This document shows, one piece after another, positions 27,410-38,076 of a stretch of 64,000 nt of DNA. Where the stretch lies: NCBI RefSeq assembly GCF_001461695.1, contig NZ_AUTC01000035.1, positions 1 through 64,000 of the forward strand, read 5' to 3'. Each line of letters opens with the position of its first letter. Positions within the stretch are counted from its first letter, which is position 1. The notes beneath the pieces were generated by a model. That model saw nothing but the letters and a program-made list of their open reading frames with translations, did no database searches and was not told where the DNA came from. Source of the stretch: Sinorhizobium fredii USDA 205 (GTDB lineage Bacteria; Pseudomonadota; Alphaproteobacteria; Rhizobiales; Rhizobiaceae). The translations under genes were made by a program, and so were the position numbers.

Positions 27410-30271
27410 ATGAAATTCATACCGGGCACCGACGGCGCCGATACGCTGAATGGCGATTTCGGCACAGACCAGATCTTAGGCATGGGCGGAAACGATACGC
27501 TCAGCGGCTCGTTCCAAGGCGACATGATCTTCGGCGACACAGGCGAAGACACCGTGAACGGCAACAGCGGCGATGATTTTCTCGATGGCGGTGACGCGAG
27601 CGACGACATCAACGGCGGCTCCGGACGCGATACGATCATGTCGGAGGTTCCGCTTTCCGGAACCGGCGATGTCGTCGACGGCGGATCGGGCACCGACCGC
27701 CTGATGGTCAACTATTCCGAACTCTCGGAAGGCGTGAGCATCACGATCCGCGACTGGATTACGCCGCAGACGCTGACAGGCAACATCCAGGCCACCAATG
27801 TCGAAGCGTTTTACATTACCGGCACCGATTTCGCCGACACGGTCACTGGCGGTAACTACAGCGACATGCTCTCGGGGGGCGAGGGCGACGACAAGCTGAC
27901 CGGCGGCCGCGGTGCCGACTTGCTGATGGGTGACCTCGGCAACGACACCCTGAAAGGCGGCTATGGACTGGATTTCCTCAACGGCGGTGACGGCAATGAT
28001 GTCCTCACCGGGGATAATGGCAACGATTTTCTTGCCGGCGACGGGGGCAACGACGACGTTCGCGGCGGCACCGGATCCGACTCCGTTTCCGGTGGCCTGG
28101 GCACGGACAGCCTGTTCGGCGATGATGGTGACGACATGCTCGACGGCGGCGCCGGCGACGACAAGGTCGAGGGCGGACTGGGCAACGACACGATCACCTA
28201 CGTCTATGGCGAGGGCAAGGATACGATCGCCGACGCCGGCGGCAGCGACCGGCTGGTCATCCGCAACTTCAGCGGCGATTTCACCGCGAAGCTGCCGACC
28301 CAGGTCAACACGCTGGCCGGCGGCACGACCTTCGTCGGGATGGACCACTACACCATCGTTGCGACCGGCACCGGGATCAACAGGATCGTCACCGGAGCGG
28401 GCAACGACGTCGTCGATAGCGGTGCCGGCAACGATACCGTCAGCGGCGGCGCCGGCAACGACAATCTCAACGGCGGTCTCGGCAAGGATACGGTGTCGGG
28501 CGGTGACGGAAATGATGTCGTCACCCTCGGCGACGGCGGCGCCGACAGCGGTGACGGCGGAGCCGGCACGGATACGGTTGTCGTCGATCGGCGTGCGGCG
28601 ACGGCAAGCCTGAGCTTCTCGGCGACGAATGCGACAGCGACGCTGTCCGACGGCACCAGCCTCAAGAACTTCGAGCACTACCGGGTGTCGTTCGGCGCCG
28701 GCAATGACGTCGTCAAGTCGGTCGGCAGCGCCCAGAGCGTCAGCTTCTCCGGCTTTGCCGGCAACGACACGCTGATCGGCACCGCCGGATCCGACATGCT
28801 CGATGGCGGCACCGGCAATGACAGCCTCTCCTCCGGGGCCGGCAACGACCGCCTCATCGACTTCGGCGGCACCAATGTCCTCAACGCCGGCGACGGCAAC
28901 GACACGGTCACCGTCGGCGACAGCGGCGCCCTGATTGGTAACAACACGGTCGATCTCGGCACCGGCAACGACTCGTTCGAGCGGACAGCCTCGACCGGAA
29001 AGCTGACGCTCGATGGCGGAACCGGTACCGATTTCGCGGGGATCGATTTCTCCAAATATACGGCCGGGATCACCTTCAAGCTGGCTCCCTCCGTCACCGT
29101 CAGCAATGCGCCAGTCACGGTCAAGAACATCGAGCGGGTGAAGCTCGTCGGCGGCAGCGGCAACGATATCTTCGTCGGCGGCGCGTTGAATGACGAGCTG
29201 CGCGGCAATCTCGGCAACGATACGCTGACCGGCGGTCTCGGTAATGACACGCTCTTAGGTGATGGCGTCGGAATCTATGGCGGCCGCGACACGATCTCCG
29301 GCGGCGATGGCAACGACCGCGTCTATGCCGGGATCGGCGACACGGCCGATGGCGGTACCGGCACCGATACGCTCGACCTCGATGCGCGCAACCAGACGAA
29401 GGACATCTCCTTCAGCTTCGCCACCGGCAGCGCCACCGTCGACACGACGACCTCGTTCAAGGCCTTCGAGGTGCTGAACTATTTCGGCAGCGCAGGCCAG
29501 GACACGGTGACCGGCGGCAAGCTCAACGACCGGCTGGAGGGCAATGCCGGCAACGACACATTGCACGGCGGCGATGGCAACGACGTGCTGCATGACGGTG
29601 CCGGCAGCGACAGCCTCTTCGGCGATGCTGGCAACGACACGCTGACCCGCACCGTGTTCAGCGGGACGGACGTGTTCGACGGCGGCGCCGGGACAGACAC
29701 GCTGTCCTTCGCCAACGCCAGCGACATCTCGGTCGTCCTCGATCTGCAGAGCCAGGCCTCGAACAGGGGCATGGCGCAGGGCCTGACGGTGAAGAACTTC
29801 GAGGTCATCAACGGCAGCGCCAATGACGACGTCATCCGCGGCGATGCGCTTGCCAACACCCTCAACGGCGGCGGTGCCGACGACGTTCTCGACGGGCGGG
29901 CCGGCGTCGACCGGCTGAACGGCGGAGCCGGCGACGACTGGCTGACCGGCGGGACCGGCAACGACCTGTTCGTCTTCGACCGTTCCGGCCGCGACGGCGA
30001 GGGCGACGTCATCACAGACTTCACCCGCGGCCAGGACAAGCTCTTGATCGACAAGAGCGACTACGGCATTGCCGCCGCCGACGCCAGCGTGACGCTCGTC
30101 GTCGGCGCCGATCCGGTGGCGACCAGCACCAAGGGCACCTTCCTGTTCGAAAGCGACAACGGCCGCCTGTGGTTCGACGCCGACGGCAAGGGCAGCGAGG
30201 CGGACCTCGAACTGGTGGCTATCCTGAAGGGAGTCACGACGCTGTCGACCAGCGATTTCCTCCTCGCCTGA
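27410..30271 (+). CDS. RTX calcium-binding secreted protein 1
   Basis: 953 residues from ATG 27410, preceded by AGGAGAAACAA; an upstream ATG at 27383 is less likely. Almost entirely nonapeptide RTX repeats (GGxGxDxLx), such as GNDTLTGGLGNDTLLGDG, in several blocks separated by beta-strand domains. These roll up on calcium binding after export. There is no N-terminal signal; the C-terminal ~100 residues (GDVITDFTRGQDKLLID ... LSTSDFLLA) form the serralysin/M10-type region that carries the type I secretion signal. No catalytic domain is seen, so it is probably an adhesin or matrix protein. The secretion ABC transporter is not in this window. First of three paralogues. Confidence 0.9.
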   Translation: MKFIPGTDGADTLNGDFGTDQILGMGGNDTLSGSFQGDMIFGDTGEDTVNGNSGDDFLDGGDASDDINGGSGRDTIMSEVPLSGTGDVVDGGSGTDRLMVNYSELSEGVSITIRDWITPQTLTGNIQATNVEAFYITGTDFADTVTGGNYSDMLSGGEGDDKLTGGRGADLLMGDLGNDTLKGGYGLDFLNGGDGNDVLTGDNGNDFLAGDGGNDDVRGGTGSDSVSGGLGTDSLFGDDGDDMLDGGAGDDKVEGGLGNDTITYVYGEGKDTIADAGGSDRLVIRNFSGDFTAKLPTQVNTLAGGTTFVGMDHYTIVATGTGINRIVTGAGNDVVDSGAGNDTVSGGAGNDNLNGGLGKDTVSGGDGNDVVTLGDGGADSGDGGAGTDTVVVDRRAATASLSFSATNATATLSDGTSLKNFEHYRVSFGAGNDVVKSVGSAQSVSFSGFAGNDTLIGTAGSDMLDGGTGNDSLSSGAGNDRLIDFGGTNVLNAGDGNDTVTVGDSGALIGNNTVDLGTGNDSFERTASTGKLTLDGGTGTDFAGIDFSKYTAGITFKLAPSVTVSNAPVTVKNIERVKLVGGSGNDIFVGGALNDELRGNLGNDTLTGGLGNDTLLGDGVGIYGGRDTISGGDGNDRVYAGIGDTADGGTGTDTLDLDARNQTKDISFSFATGSATVDTTTSFKAFEVLNYFGSAGQDTVTGGKLNDRLEGNAGNDTLHGGDGNDVLHDGAGSDSLFGDAGNDTLTRTVFSGTDVFDGGAGTDTLSFANASDISVVLDLQSQASNRGMAQGLTVKNFEVINGSANDDVIRGDALANTLNGGGADDVLDGRAGVDRLNGGAGDDWLTGGTGNDLFVFDRSGRDGEGDVITDFTRGQDKLLIDKSDYGIAAADASVTLVVGADPVATSTKGTFLFESDNGRLWFDADGKGSEADLELVAILKGVTTLSTSDFLLA

Positions 30272-30302
30272 CGAGATATCGCGAACGATCCGCGCTGAAC
30301 CC

Positions 30303-30325
30303 GTCCCGCATTGGCGGGGCGGGAC
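30303..30325 (+). terminator. hairpin between RTX1 and RTX2
   Basis: GTCCCGC/GCGGGAC 7-bp inverted repeat 31 bp after the RTX1 stop, without a T-run. It could attenuate read-through into RTX2, whose 130-bp upstream region lacks the leader shared by RTX1 and RTX3. Confidence 0.4.
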
Positions 30326-30401
30326 CTCCGCAGGCTTTGACGTCGCGAGACACGAGATCCGGAACCTGCACGTCCCGATACAAATCACTTAGGAGACAGG
30401 A

Positions 30402-33400
30402 ATGGGAACTATCACGGGCACGCCCGGCGGCGATGTGTTGATCGGCAGCGATCTCGAGGCCGACGTCATAACGGGCCTCGACGGTGCCGACATCATCAAT
30501 GGCGGCATGGGCGGCGACACGCTGTCGGGGGATCAGGGAAACGATATCGTCAGCGGTTCGTTCCAGAACGACAGCCTCCTCGGCGGAGACGGCGACGACA
30601 CACTGAACGGCAACAGCGGCTACGATTCGCTGAGGGGCGGTGCCGGCAAGGACAAGCTCAATGGCGGCAGCGGTGGAGACACCATCACAGCAACCTCGGT
30701 CGATGAGATTGCCGGCGATGTCGTCGACGGTGGCTCCGGCATCGACAGGGCGGTGCTCGACTATTCGGCCCATGGCGCAGGGCTGGACATCACCATCGGC
30801 GACTGGATCTCGCCGCAGATGCTGGCCGGCGGCCTCCAGGTGAGGAATGTCGAATCCTTCTCCATCACCGGTACGAACTTCGACGATGTGATCGTCGGCG
30901 GCAACTACACTGATGCCCTGTCCGGGGGGCTCGGCAATGACGAGCTTTCGGGCGGCCGTGGCAGCGATATCCTGTACGGCGGCGCAGGCGCAGATATGCT
31001 CGACGGCGGTCATGGTGGTGACTCCGTCAGCGGCGGGGCCGGCGATGACGTCCTCTTCGGTGGGGCCGGAGGGGACTCTCTTGACGGCGGCATCGATGAC
31101 GACAAGCTCTATGGCGGTACCGGCGACGACGAGCTCGAAGGCGATTCCGGCAACGACCTTCTCTCGGGCGGTGAGGGCAACGACTTGCTGTCCGGCAGCT
31201 TCGGCGCGGATATTCTCCAGGGAGGCGCGGGCAACGACACCCTCTCCGGCGGTAGCGGCGACGACATATTGGAGGGCGGGGCCGGTGACGATGTCTTCCG
31301 CTATAGCTATGGCCAGGGAAAGAACCGGATCACTGATTCGAGCGGCAGCGATCGTCTCGTAATCGACCAATTCATCGGTAACTTCACTGCCAAGGCGGCG
31401 AGCGAGGTCAATACGCTCGACGACGGAACAACCTTCACCGGCATCGAGCACTATTCGATCTTCACCGTCGGGTCCGATGCCCGCCACATCGTCACCGCCG
31501 CTGGCAACGACGTCGTTGGAACGGGAGGCGGCGACGACACGGTCGATCTCGGCGCGGGCAACGATATCTGCTATGCAAACCGCGGCCAGGACAATGTGTC
31601 CGGCGGCGACGGCGACGACGTGATACAATTCCTCGACGGCGGTTCGGACCAGGCCGACGGCGGCAATGGAACGGATCGGGTGGTTGTCGATCTCGGCTCC
31701 CTGACGACCGCCCGGACCTTCTCGGCGGTCGGCAGCACCGCCACCCTTTCCGACGGCACGGTGCTGACGAATTTCGAGCATTATAGCGTCACGTTCGGCT
31801 CAGGCGACGATGTGGTCACATCCGTCGGCTCCGCCGAGACCGTCTCGTTCGCCGGTTATGGCGGCAACGACACGCTCATCGGCGGCGGCGGGGCGGATGT
31901 GCTGGACGGCGGCGCTGGCGACGACACGCTGACCTCCGGCGCCGGTAACGACGTGATCCGGGATATCGACGGCACGAACACGATCAGCGCCGGCGGCGGC
32001 GACGATGAGGTCCGTGTCGGCAACTGGTGGAACGGCACCACCAATAACACCGTCGATCTCGGCGCCGGAAACGATAGTTTCACACGCAACGCCTCGACCG
32101 GTACGCTCGTGCTCGATGGTGGCACTGGAACCGATTTCGCGCAGCTCAGTTTCAGCAACTACTCGGCTGGTATCACCTTCAAGCTGTCCTCGGACGTAAC
32201 AGCCACCAACGCACCAATCACCGTCCGGAACGTCGAGCGCGTCAACCTCACCGGCGGCACAGGCAACGACGCCTTTGCCGGCGGCAGCCGCAATGACGAG
32301 TTACACGGTGCCGCCGGCAACGACTACCTCAACGGAGGCGCCGGCGACGATACGCTATCGGGCGGTGCCGGCAACGACACCTTGAGGGGCGGTGCGGGCA
32401 ATGACGTCATTCGCTGTGCCTGGTACTTTGACACCGAGGGCAAGGACGTGATCTATGCCGAGGAAGGCAATGACACGGTCTACGTCGGCATCGGCGACAA
32501 ATCCGACGGCGGTGCCGGAACCGATCTGCTGAGCCTCAATCTTTCGCAGCAGACGGAGGGCATCAGCTTCGATTTCTCCCAGGCCGTATTCACGGTCGGT
32601 ACGGCGATGTGGTTCAGCGGCTTCGAGGCGCTCGAATATGAGGGCGGCAAAGGCAGGGACAGGATCACCGGCGGCGCTCTCGGCGACACGCTCGTCGGCA
32701 ATGCCGGCGACGACGTCTTGAAGGGCGGCAACGGGGACGATACGCTCGTGGACGGCGCCGCGATGATCAGCTCTTCGGCGACGCCGGCAATGACCGTCTC
32801 ACGCGTGATGATCCCGCAGGCAAGGATCTGTTCGATGGCGGCGCCGGCATCGACACACTTTCCTTCAGCGACGGTTCGACGTCGGTCGTTCTCGATCTCC
32901 AGGATCAGGCCACGAACAAGGGCCTGGCGCTCGGCCTCGCAGTGCGCAACTTCGAGGTCATCGAAGGCAGCGGCGCCGATGACGAAATCCACGGCGACGC
33001 GAACGGCAACATCCTCCGTGGCCTGGATGCCGACGACCTCCTCGACGGCCGCGCCGGCAACGACACGCTGATTGGCGGCAAGGGCGACGACTGGCTGACC
33101 GGCGGCGCCGGCAACGACCGGTTCGTCTTCGACAAGGACGGGTTCGACGGCGAGGGGGACGTGATTACCGACTTCGTGCGCGGCCAGGACAACCTCGTCA
33201 TCGAGCGCGACGCCTTCTCAATCGCGGCGGGAGATACGGCCGTGACGCTCGTTACCGGCACGGACCCCGCCGCCACGAGCGGGAAGGCCACATTCCTGTT
33301 CGAAACCGATAATGGCCGCCTCTGGTTCGACGCCGACGGATCGGGCACCGACGCCGACCTGCAGCTCGTCGCCATCCTGAAGAATGTCGGGACGCTGTCG

Positions 33401-33424
33401 ACGGGCGATTTCGTTCTCCTCTGA
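30402..33424 (+). pseudogene. RTX calcium-binding secreted protein 2, frameshifted near 32760
   Basis: Starts at ATG 30402 after TAGGAGACAGGA. Organisation and sequence follow RTX3 very closely (GTITGTPGGDVLIGSD; repeats; LDIQDQA-type strand blocks). At 32757-32764 the codons expected from RTX3 for DGTGDDQLFGDAGN are shifted by loss of one G (GCCGCGAT where GCCGGCGAT is expected). The in-frame product ends at 33071 without a secretion signal. The other frame continues to 33424 with an intact C-terminus (GDVITDFVRGQDNLVIE ... LSTGDFVLL). Either a recent pseudogene, a sequencing error or a switchable frame. As written it would not be exported. Confidence 0.85.
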
Positions 33425-33737
33425 AGGGGATCGCCGGTTCCGGCGATCTTGTCGCAAGCCGCTGGCTCAGCCCCCACGGTGTTTCCGCCGTCATCCAACT
33501 GTTCCAGCGGGAACATCGATCGGGATTTTTCTGAACAATATGCCGGACATGGACGCAAGTCGTTCGAAATTCGAGAAGGGCAAAGCCATGATCAGGAACC
33601 GTCAGAGCAGTCATCCTCTTTGGGCTGTCGGCAGCTCCGGGCCACGGCAGCATTTTTCCAGAACGTAATCCGCTTCAACGCCGCATCGACGTGCCGGCGA
33701 ACGAAATCTCCATGCAGCAAGAATTCAGGGGACAGCA
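33425..33737. promoter_or_regulatory. leader B, upstream of the third RTX gene
   Basis: About 310 bp homologous from roughly 33490 to the leader at 27165-27409. Shared features in order: the TGTTyC-N4-GGAACA dyad, GATTTTTCTGAACAATATG, GCCATGATCA, a CGGCAG-ATTTTTCC-type block and CCGGCGAACGAA before the ribosome site. It probably carries RTX3's own promoter. Short ORFs here are not conserved between the two copies and are unlikely to be real. Confidence 0.65.
33500..33515. promoter_or_regulatory. candidate operator dyad, RTX leader B
   Basis: TGTTCCAGCGGGAACA: arms TGTTCC and GGAACA are perfectly complementary around AGCG. Partner of the site at 27173-27188 and located at the same distance from the RTX start codon. 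Confidence 0.5.
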
Positions 33738-36700
33738 ATGGGAACCATCACGGGTACGGCCGGCAGGGACGTGTTGACCGGCAGCGATATCGAGGCCGAT
33801 TTCATCGAGGGCCTTGCGGGCGGCGACATCATCGATGGCGGCATGGACAGCGACGAGATATCCGGCGGCGACGGCAACGATACCGTCAGCGGTTCGTTCC
33901 AGGATGACGAACTCACCGGGGGCGACGGCGACGACACGCTGAGCGGCGGCAGCGGCGACGATCGGCTGAAGGGCGGTGCCGGCAAGGACACGCTCAACGG
34001 CGGCAGCGGGGGAGACGACATCGTCGCAGACTCTGTCGGCGACATTTCCGGCGATATCGTCGACGGCGGCTCGGGTATCGACAGTCTGTGGCTCGACTAT
34101 TCGGCGCACGGCGCGGGGCTCGACATCATCATCCGGGACTGGATTTCGCCGCAGGTGCTGACCGGTGGTATCCAGGTCACGAACGTCGAGTCCTTCCGCA
34201 TCACCGGGTCGAATTTCGACGATGTGATCACCGGCGGGAACTATGCCGACGTGCTGCATGGGGGGCTCGGCAATGACGAACTTTCGGGTGGCCTCGGCAG
34301 TGACAGCCTGCATGGCGACGCTGGCGCCGACATGGTCGTCGGGGGCGATGGTCACGACAGCCTCTATGGCGAGGCCGGCGACGATGTCCTTCTCGGTGAT
34401 GCCGGAGTTGACAATCTCCACGGCGGCGATGGTGACGACGAGCTCTCCGGCGGCACTGGCAACGATTACCTCAACGGCGACGCCGGCAACGACCTCCTTA
34501 CGGGCGGTGGCGGCAACGACGAGCTCAGCGGCAGCCATGGCGCGGATATTCTCCATGGGGGGGCGGGCAACGACTACCTCAATGGCAGCACGGGCGATGA
34601 CATATTGGAGGGCGGGGCCGGCGATGATAGGTTCTCCTATACCTACGGCCAGGGAAAGGACCGGATCAGCGATTCGAGCGGCAGCGATCGTCTCAGTATC
34701 CAGGGGTTCACCGGCGATTTCACGGCCAAGGCGGCGACCGAGGTCAATACGCTCGACGGCGGAACGACGATCATCGGCATCGAGCATTACGAAATCTACG
34801 CTTTCGGCTCCGACGCCAACCATATCGTTACCGGTGCCGGCAACGATACCGTCGATGCTGGGGCTGGTGACGACACGGTCGATCTCGGCGCCGGCAACGA
34901 TACTTTCTACCAAAGTCTCGGCCAGGACAATGTGTCCGGCGGCGACGGCGACGACAAAATAAGCCTCGGCGGTGGCGGGGCGGACCAGGCCGATGGCGGG
35001 ACGGGAAACGATCAGGTGATTGTCGACCGCAGTTCCCTGACGACCGCCCAGGCCTTTTCCGTGAGCGGCAGCACTGCCATGCTCTCCGACGGTACGAGGC
35101 TCACAGATTTCGAACATTATCGCGTTCTGTTCGGATCCGGCGACGATGTGGTCATATCCGTCGGTTCGGCGGAGGGCGTCCAGTTCTACGGCAATGGCGG
35201 CAATGACACGCTCATCGGCGGCAGTGGTGTGGATGTACTGGACGGCGGTGCCGGCAACGACATGCTGACGGCTGGCGCCGGCAACGACATCATCAACGAC
35301 TTCGACGGCTGGAACACGATCGATGCCGGTGACGGCAATGATGGTGTCAACGTCGGCGACGGTTCGAGCGGCGCCAGCAACAACACCGTCGATCTCGGCG
35401 CAGGAGACGACACCTTCCGGCGCGGCGCCTCGACCGGTTCGCTCGTGGTCGACGGCGGCAGCGGAATCGATTACGCCGCCATCGACTTCAGCAAGTACGC
35501 CGCGGGCATCACCTTCAAGCTCTCGTCGGACGTGACTGCGGCCAACGCGCCGGTCACCGTCCGGAACGTCGAACGCGTCAGCCTCGTCGGCGGTGCGGGC
35601 AATGACCTCTTTGCAGGCGGCAGCCTCAATGATGAATTGAGCGGTGGCGCCGGCAACGATCACCTGAACGGCGGTGCGGGCGACGACGAGATATCGGGCG
35701 GCGTCGGCAACGATACCTTAAGGGGCGGCGCGGGCAACGACGTCATCCGCGGCGCAAATTACTCCGCTACCGAGGGCAGGGACGTGATCTATGCCGAGGA
35801 CGGCAATGACACGGTTCATATCGGTATCGGCGACAAGGCCGATGGCGGTGCCGGAACCGACACGCTGAACCTCAATCTTGCCCAGCAGACGCAGGACTTC
35901 AACGTCGCGTTTTCCGACGCTGCGGTCATCGTCGATACGGCGACGTGGTTCAGCGGCTTTGAAGTGCTCGGATATCAGGGCAGCCAAGGCCGGGACAGGG
36001 TCACCGGCGGCGATCTCGGTGACGAGCTCGCCGGCAACGCCGGTGACGACGTTCTGAAAGGTGGCAGCGGGGACGATACCCTTGAGGACGGCACTGGCGA
36101 CGACCAGCTCTTCGGCGACGCCGGCAACGATCTGCTCACGCGCGATGATACCGCGGGCAAGGACGTGTTCGACGGCGGCGCCGGCGTCGACACGCTTTCC
36201 TTCGAGGATGGTTCGACCTCGGTCGTCCTCGATCTTCAGGACCAGGCCAGCAACAAGGGCCTGGCGCTCGGCCTTACGATCAGAAACGTCGAGACCATCG
36301 AGGGCAGCGGCTACGATGACGAAATCCGCGGCGACGCGAACGGCAACATTCTTTATGGCCGGGACGCTGACGATATTCTCGACGGCCGCGGCGGCAACGA
36401 TACGCTGGTCGGCGGTTCTGGCGACGACTGGTTGACCGGCGGAGCGGGCAGCGACCGGTTCGTCTTCGATGAAGACGGGCTCGATGGAGAGGGCGATGTC
36501 ATCACCGACTTCGTGCGCGGTCAGGACAAGCTCGTCATCGAACGCGCCGGCTTCGGGATCGCCGCGGGCGACACGGCGGTGACGCTTGTCACCGGGACGG
36601 AGCCAGAGGCAACGAGCCGGAAGGGCACATTCCTGTTTGAGACGGACAATGGCCGCCTCTGGTTCGATGCCGATGGATCGGGCACCGGTGAAGACCCGCA

Positions 36701-36761
36701 ACTCGTCGCCATCCTGCAGAACGTCACGACGCTGTCGACCGGCGATTTCTCGCTTTTCTGA
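33738..36761 (+). CDS. RTX calcium-binding secreted protein 3
   Basis: 1007 residues from ATG 33738 (MGTITGTAGRDVLTGSD), with ribosome site GGGGACAGCA. Repeated GGxGxDxLx blocks alternate with two beta domains that are found at equal positions in RTX1 and RTX2 (for example FSKYAAGITFKLSSDVTAAN). The C-terminus (GDVITDFVRGQDKLVIERAG, LWFDADGSGTGEDPQLVAIL, LSTGDFSLF) is the M10-type type I secretion region. No protease zinc motif is present. This is the only copy, besides RTX1, with the conserved leader and an intact frame. Likely a secreted calcium-dependent surface or matrix protein. Confidence 0.9.
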   Translation: MGTITGTAGRDVLTGSDIEADFIEGLAGGDIIDGGMDSDEISGGDGNDTVSGSFQDDELTGGDGDDTLSGGSGDDRLKGGAGKDTLNGGSGGDDIVADSVGDISGDIVDGGSGIDSLWLDYSAHGAGLDIIIRDWISPQVLTGGIQVTNVESFRITGSNFDDVITGGNYADVLHGGLGNDELSGGLGSDSLHGDAGADMVVGGDGHDSLYGEAGDDVLLGDAGVDNLHGGDGDDELSGGTGNDYLNGDAGNDLLTGGGGNDELSGSHGADILHGGAGNDYLNGSTGDDILEGGAGDDRFSYTYGQGKDRISDSSGSDRLSIQGFTGDFTAKAATEVNTLDGGTTIIGIEHYEIYAFGSDANHIVTGAGNDTVDAGAGDDTVDLGAGNDTFYQSLGQDNVSGGDGDDKISLGGGGADQADGGTGNDQVIVDRSSLTTAQAFSVSGSTAMLSDGTRLTDFEHYRVLFGSGDDVVISVGSAEGVQFYGNGGNDTLIGGSGVDVLDGGAGNDMLTAGAGNDIINDFDGWNTIDAGDGNDGVNVGDGSSGASNNTVDLGAGDDTFRRGASTGSLVVDGGSGIDYAAIDFSKYAAGITFKLSSDVTAANAPVTVRNVERVSLVGGAGNDLFAGGSLNDELSGGAGNDHLNGGAGDDEISGGVGNDTLRGGAGNDVIRGANYSATEGRDVIYAEDGNDTVHIGIGDKADGGAGTDTLNLNLAQQTQDFNVAFSDAAVIVDTATWFSGFEVLGYQGSQGRDRVTGGDLGDELAGNAGDDVLKGGSGDDTLEDGTGDDQLFGDAGNDLLTRDDTAGKDVFDGGAGVDTLSFEDGSTSVVLDLQDQASNKGLALGLTIRNVETIEGSGYDDEIRGDANGNILYGRDADDILDGRGGNDTLVGGSGDDWLTGGAGSDRFVFDEDGLDGEGDVITDFVRGQDKLVIERAGFGIAAGDTAVTLVTGTEPEATSRKGTFLFETDNGRLWFDADGSGTGEDPQLVAILQNVTTLSTGDFSLF

Positions 36762-36772
36762 TCGCCAAACGG

Positions 36773-36794
36773 GGCGGGATGGACCCAACCCGCC
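36773..36794 (+). terminator. hairpin after RTX3
   Basis: GGCGGGATGG/CCAACCCGCC with one mismatch, loop AC, 11 bp after the RTX3 stop. No T-run follows, and the next gene begins 23 bp later, so it may only attenuate. Confidence 0.4.
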
Positions 36795-36816
36795 GTCATC
36801 CAAAAGAGGTGAGGAA

Positions 36817-37863
36817 ATGCGTAGTCTTGCGAAAGCAGCCCTGGCGCTCGCCCTATGGCCTTCCAATGCCGTCGCCCAGGAGATGGCCTATTTCGGCAAC
36901 TGGGCCGTTGGTTGCGATAACCTCCGATCTTGCTCGGCCATCGGCCTGTCCGACGAGGGTGCGAAAATCGGATTTGTAAAGATAGAGCGTGGCGGCGAGG
37001 CGAATGCGGCGCCGCTCGTGACCCTCGGTCTCTACGAAGTCGGTTCAGGGAGAGGCTCGAAGCTTGAAGCCTTTCTCGATGATCGGCACGTGGGCGGCCA
37101 CGTCAGCGAGCACGACGATGTCCACATGAAGGCGCTGTTGACCGGCGAGGCCGCCGATGCCTTTGTCGTGGCGCTTGGCAAGGCCAGGCAACTGCGCATC
37201 TCAAGGAGCGACGGGACCGGAAGGGCTTCGTCACCGGCTGTGATCGCGGCGGCGGGATCGGTCCCGTCGCTTCGTTTCGTCGACGACAGGCAAACGCGCA
37301 GCGGGACTGTTACGGCCCTCGTCAACAAGGGCCGGCAGTCCGCTTCCAGGGTTCCCGCAGTTCCCGAGGCGCCGCTTGTGGCGGCGAAACCAATCCAAAT
37401 CGTCGAGGACGGTCCGCCGCCGGCTTCCATCGCAAATGCGGCGAAGGACGCCGATATTCTTGCCTGCCCGGATGGCATGGAGCCGATCGTCGCCCGCCTT
37501 TCGGCAAGGCGGACACTATGGGGCATCTGCAATTGGGCAGCCGCCTACAATATCGGCTACTCGTTCTTTCTCGTCGCGGAGGGGCAGGTGACCCCGGTGG
37601 CGTTCGAAGTCCACGGCAGCAGCAACAGTCGCTTCCAACATGGCGTTTCGGTGCTGACCGAACTCGTCAATCCTTCGATCTCCAGAGACGGCCTGACGCT
37701 TTCGGCAACAAATGCCGGGCGTGGGGCCGGAGACTGTGGCGAGAAGGGGGAATGGGCGTGGGATGGCGAGCGTTTCCAACTGCTACGTTACAGCAGGCTC
37801 GACACGTGCCGAGGGATCGTAGCCAGCGAGTGGCCCGTGACCTATCGCGCAAGCAGGAAATGA
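36817..37863 (+). CDS. DUF1176-family periplasmic protein
   Basis: 348 residues from ATG 36817 with a good AAGAGGTGAGGA site. Signal peptide MRSLAKAALALALWPSNAVAQ. The mature protein begins EMAYFGNWAVGCDNLRSCSAIG, the usual opening of DUF1176 proteins, in which a W-x-V-x-C-D-N-x-x-x-C motif precedes an immunoglobulin-like part. The C-terminal half has WGICNWAAAYNIGYSFFLV and ECDN-like GDCGEKGEWAWDGERFQL. The function of the family is not known to me. It lies 55 bp after RTX3 and may be co-transcribed with it. Confidence 0.75.
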   Translation: MRSLAKAALALALWPSNAVAQEMAYFGNWAVGCDNLRSCSAIGLSDEGAKIGFVKIERGGEANAAPLVTLGLYEVGSGRGSKLEAFLDDRHVGGHVSEHDDVHMKALLTGEAADAFVVALGKARQLRISRSDGTGRASSPAVIAAAGSVPSLRFVDDRQTRSGTVTALVNKGRQSASRVPAVPEAPLVAAKPIQIVEDGPPPASIANAAKDADILACPDGMEPIVARLSARRTLWGICNWAAAYNIGYSFFLVAEGQVTPVAFEVHGSSNSRFQHGVSVLTELVNPSISRDGLTLSATNAGRGAGDCGEKGEWAWDGERFQLLRYSRLDTCRGIVASEWPVTYRASRK

Positions 37864-38076
37864 GGGAAGGCACGAGTGGTCGGTGACGACGCAAGCGGCG
37901 CCTGGGCCGCATCCAGATGGCGTTCGGCAACAGAGGCGTTCAGTGCTATGCTCGGGGCTGAACGTCGCGGTCTCTTCGCCGGTGCGCAGGCCGGGGTCAA
38001 GTCCGGCGGAAACGCTTGAGAGGGTTGCACGATTCCGGAGAGGTGCGGCACGGGAGTGCAGCCGAGGGAGGAACAA

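Noticed and set aside
27476..35663. Several long minus-strand ORFs across the RTX genes
   Set aside because: They are antisense shadows of the repetitive GGxGxD coding sequence; their Val/Ala/Asp-rich translations follow the repeat period.
27410..36761. Possible CRISPR or satellite repeat array
   Set aside because: The short-period repetition is coding (RTX nonapeptides) with variable bases at third positions; there are no constant repeats with unique spacers.
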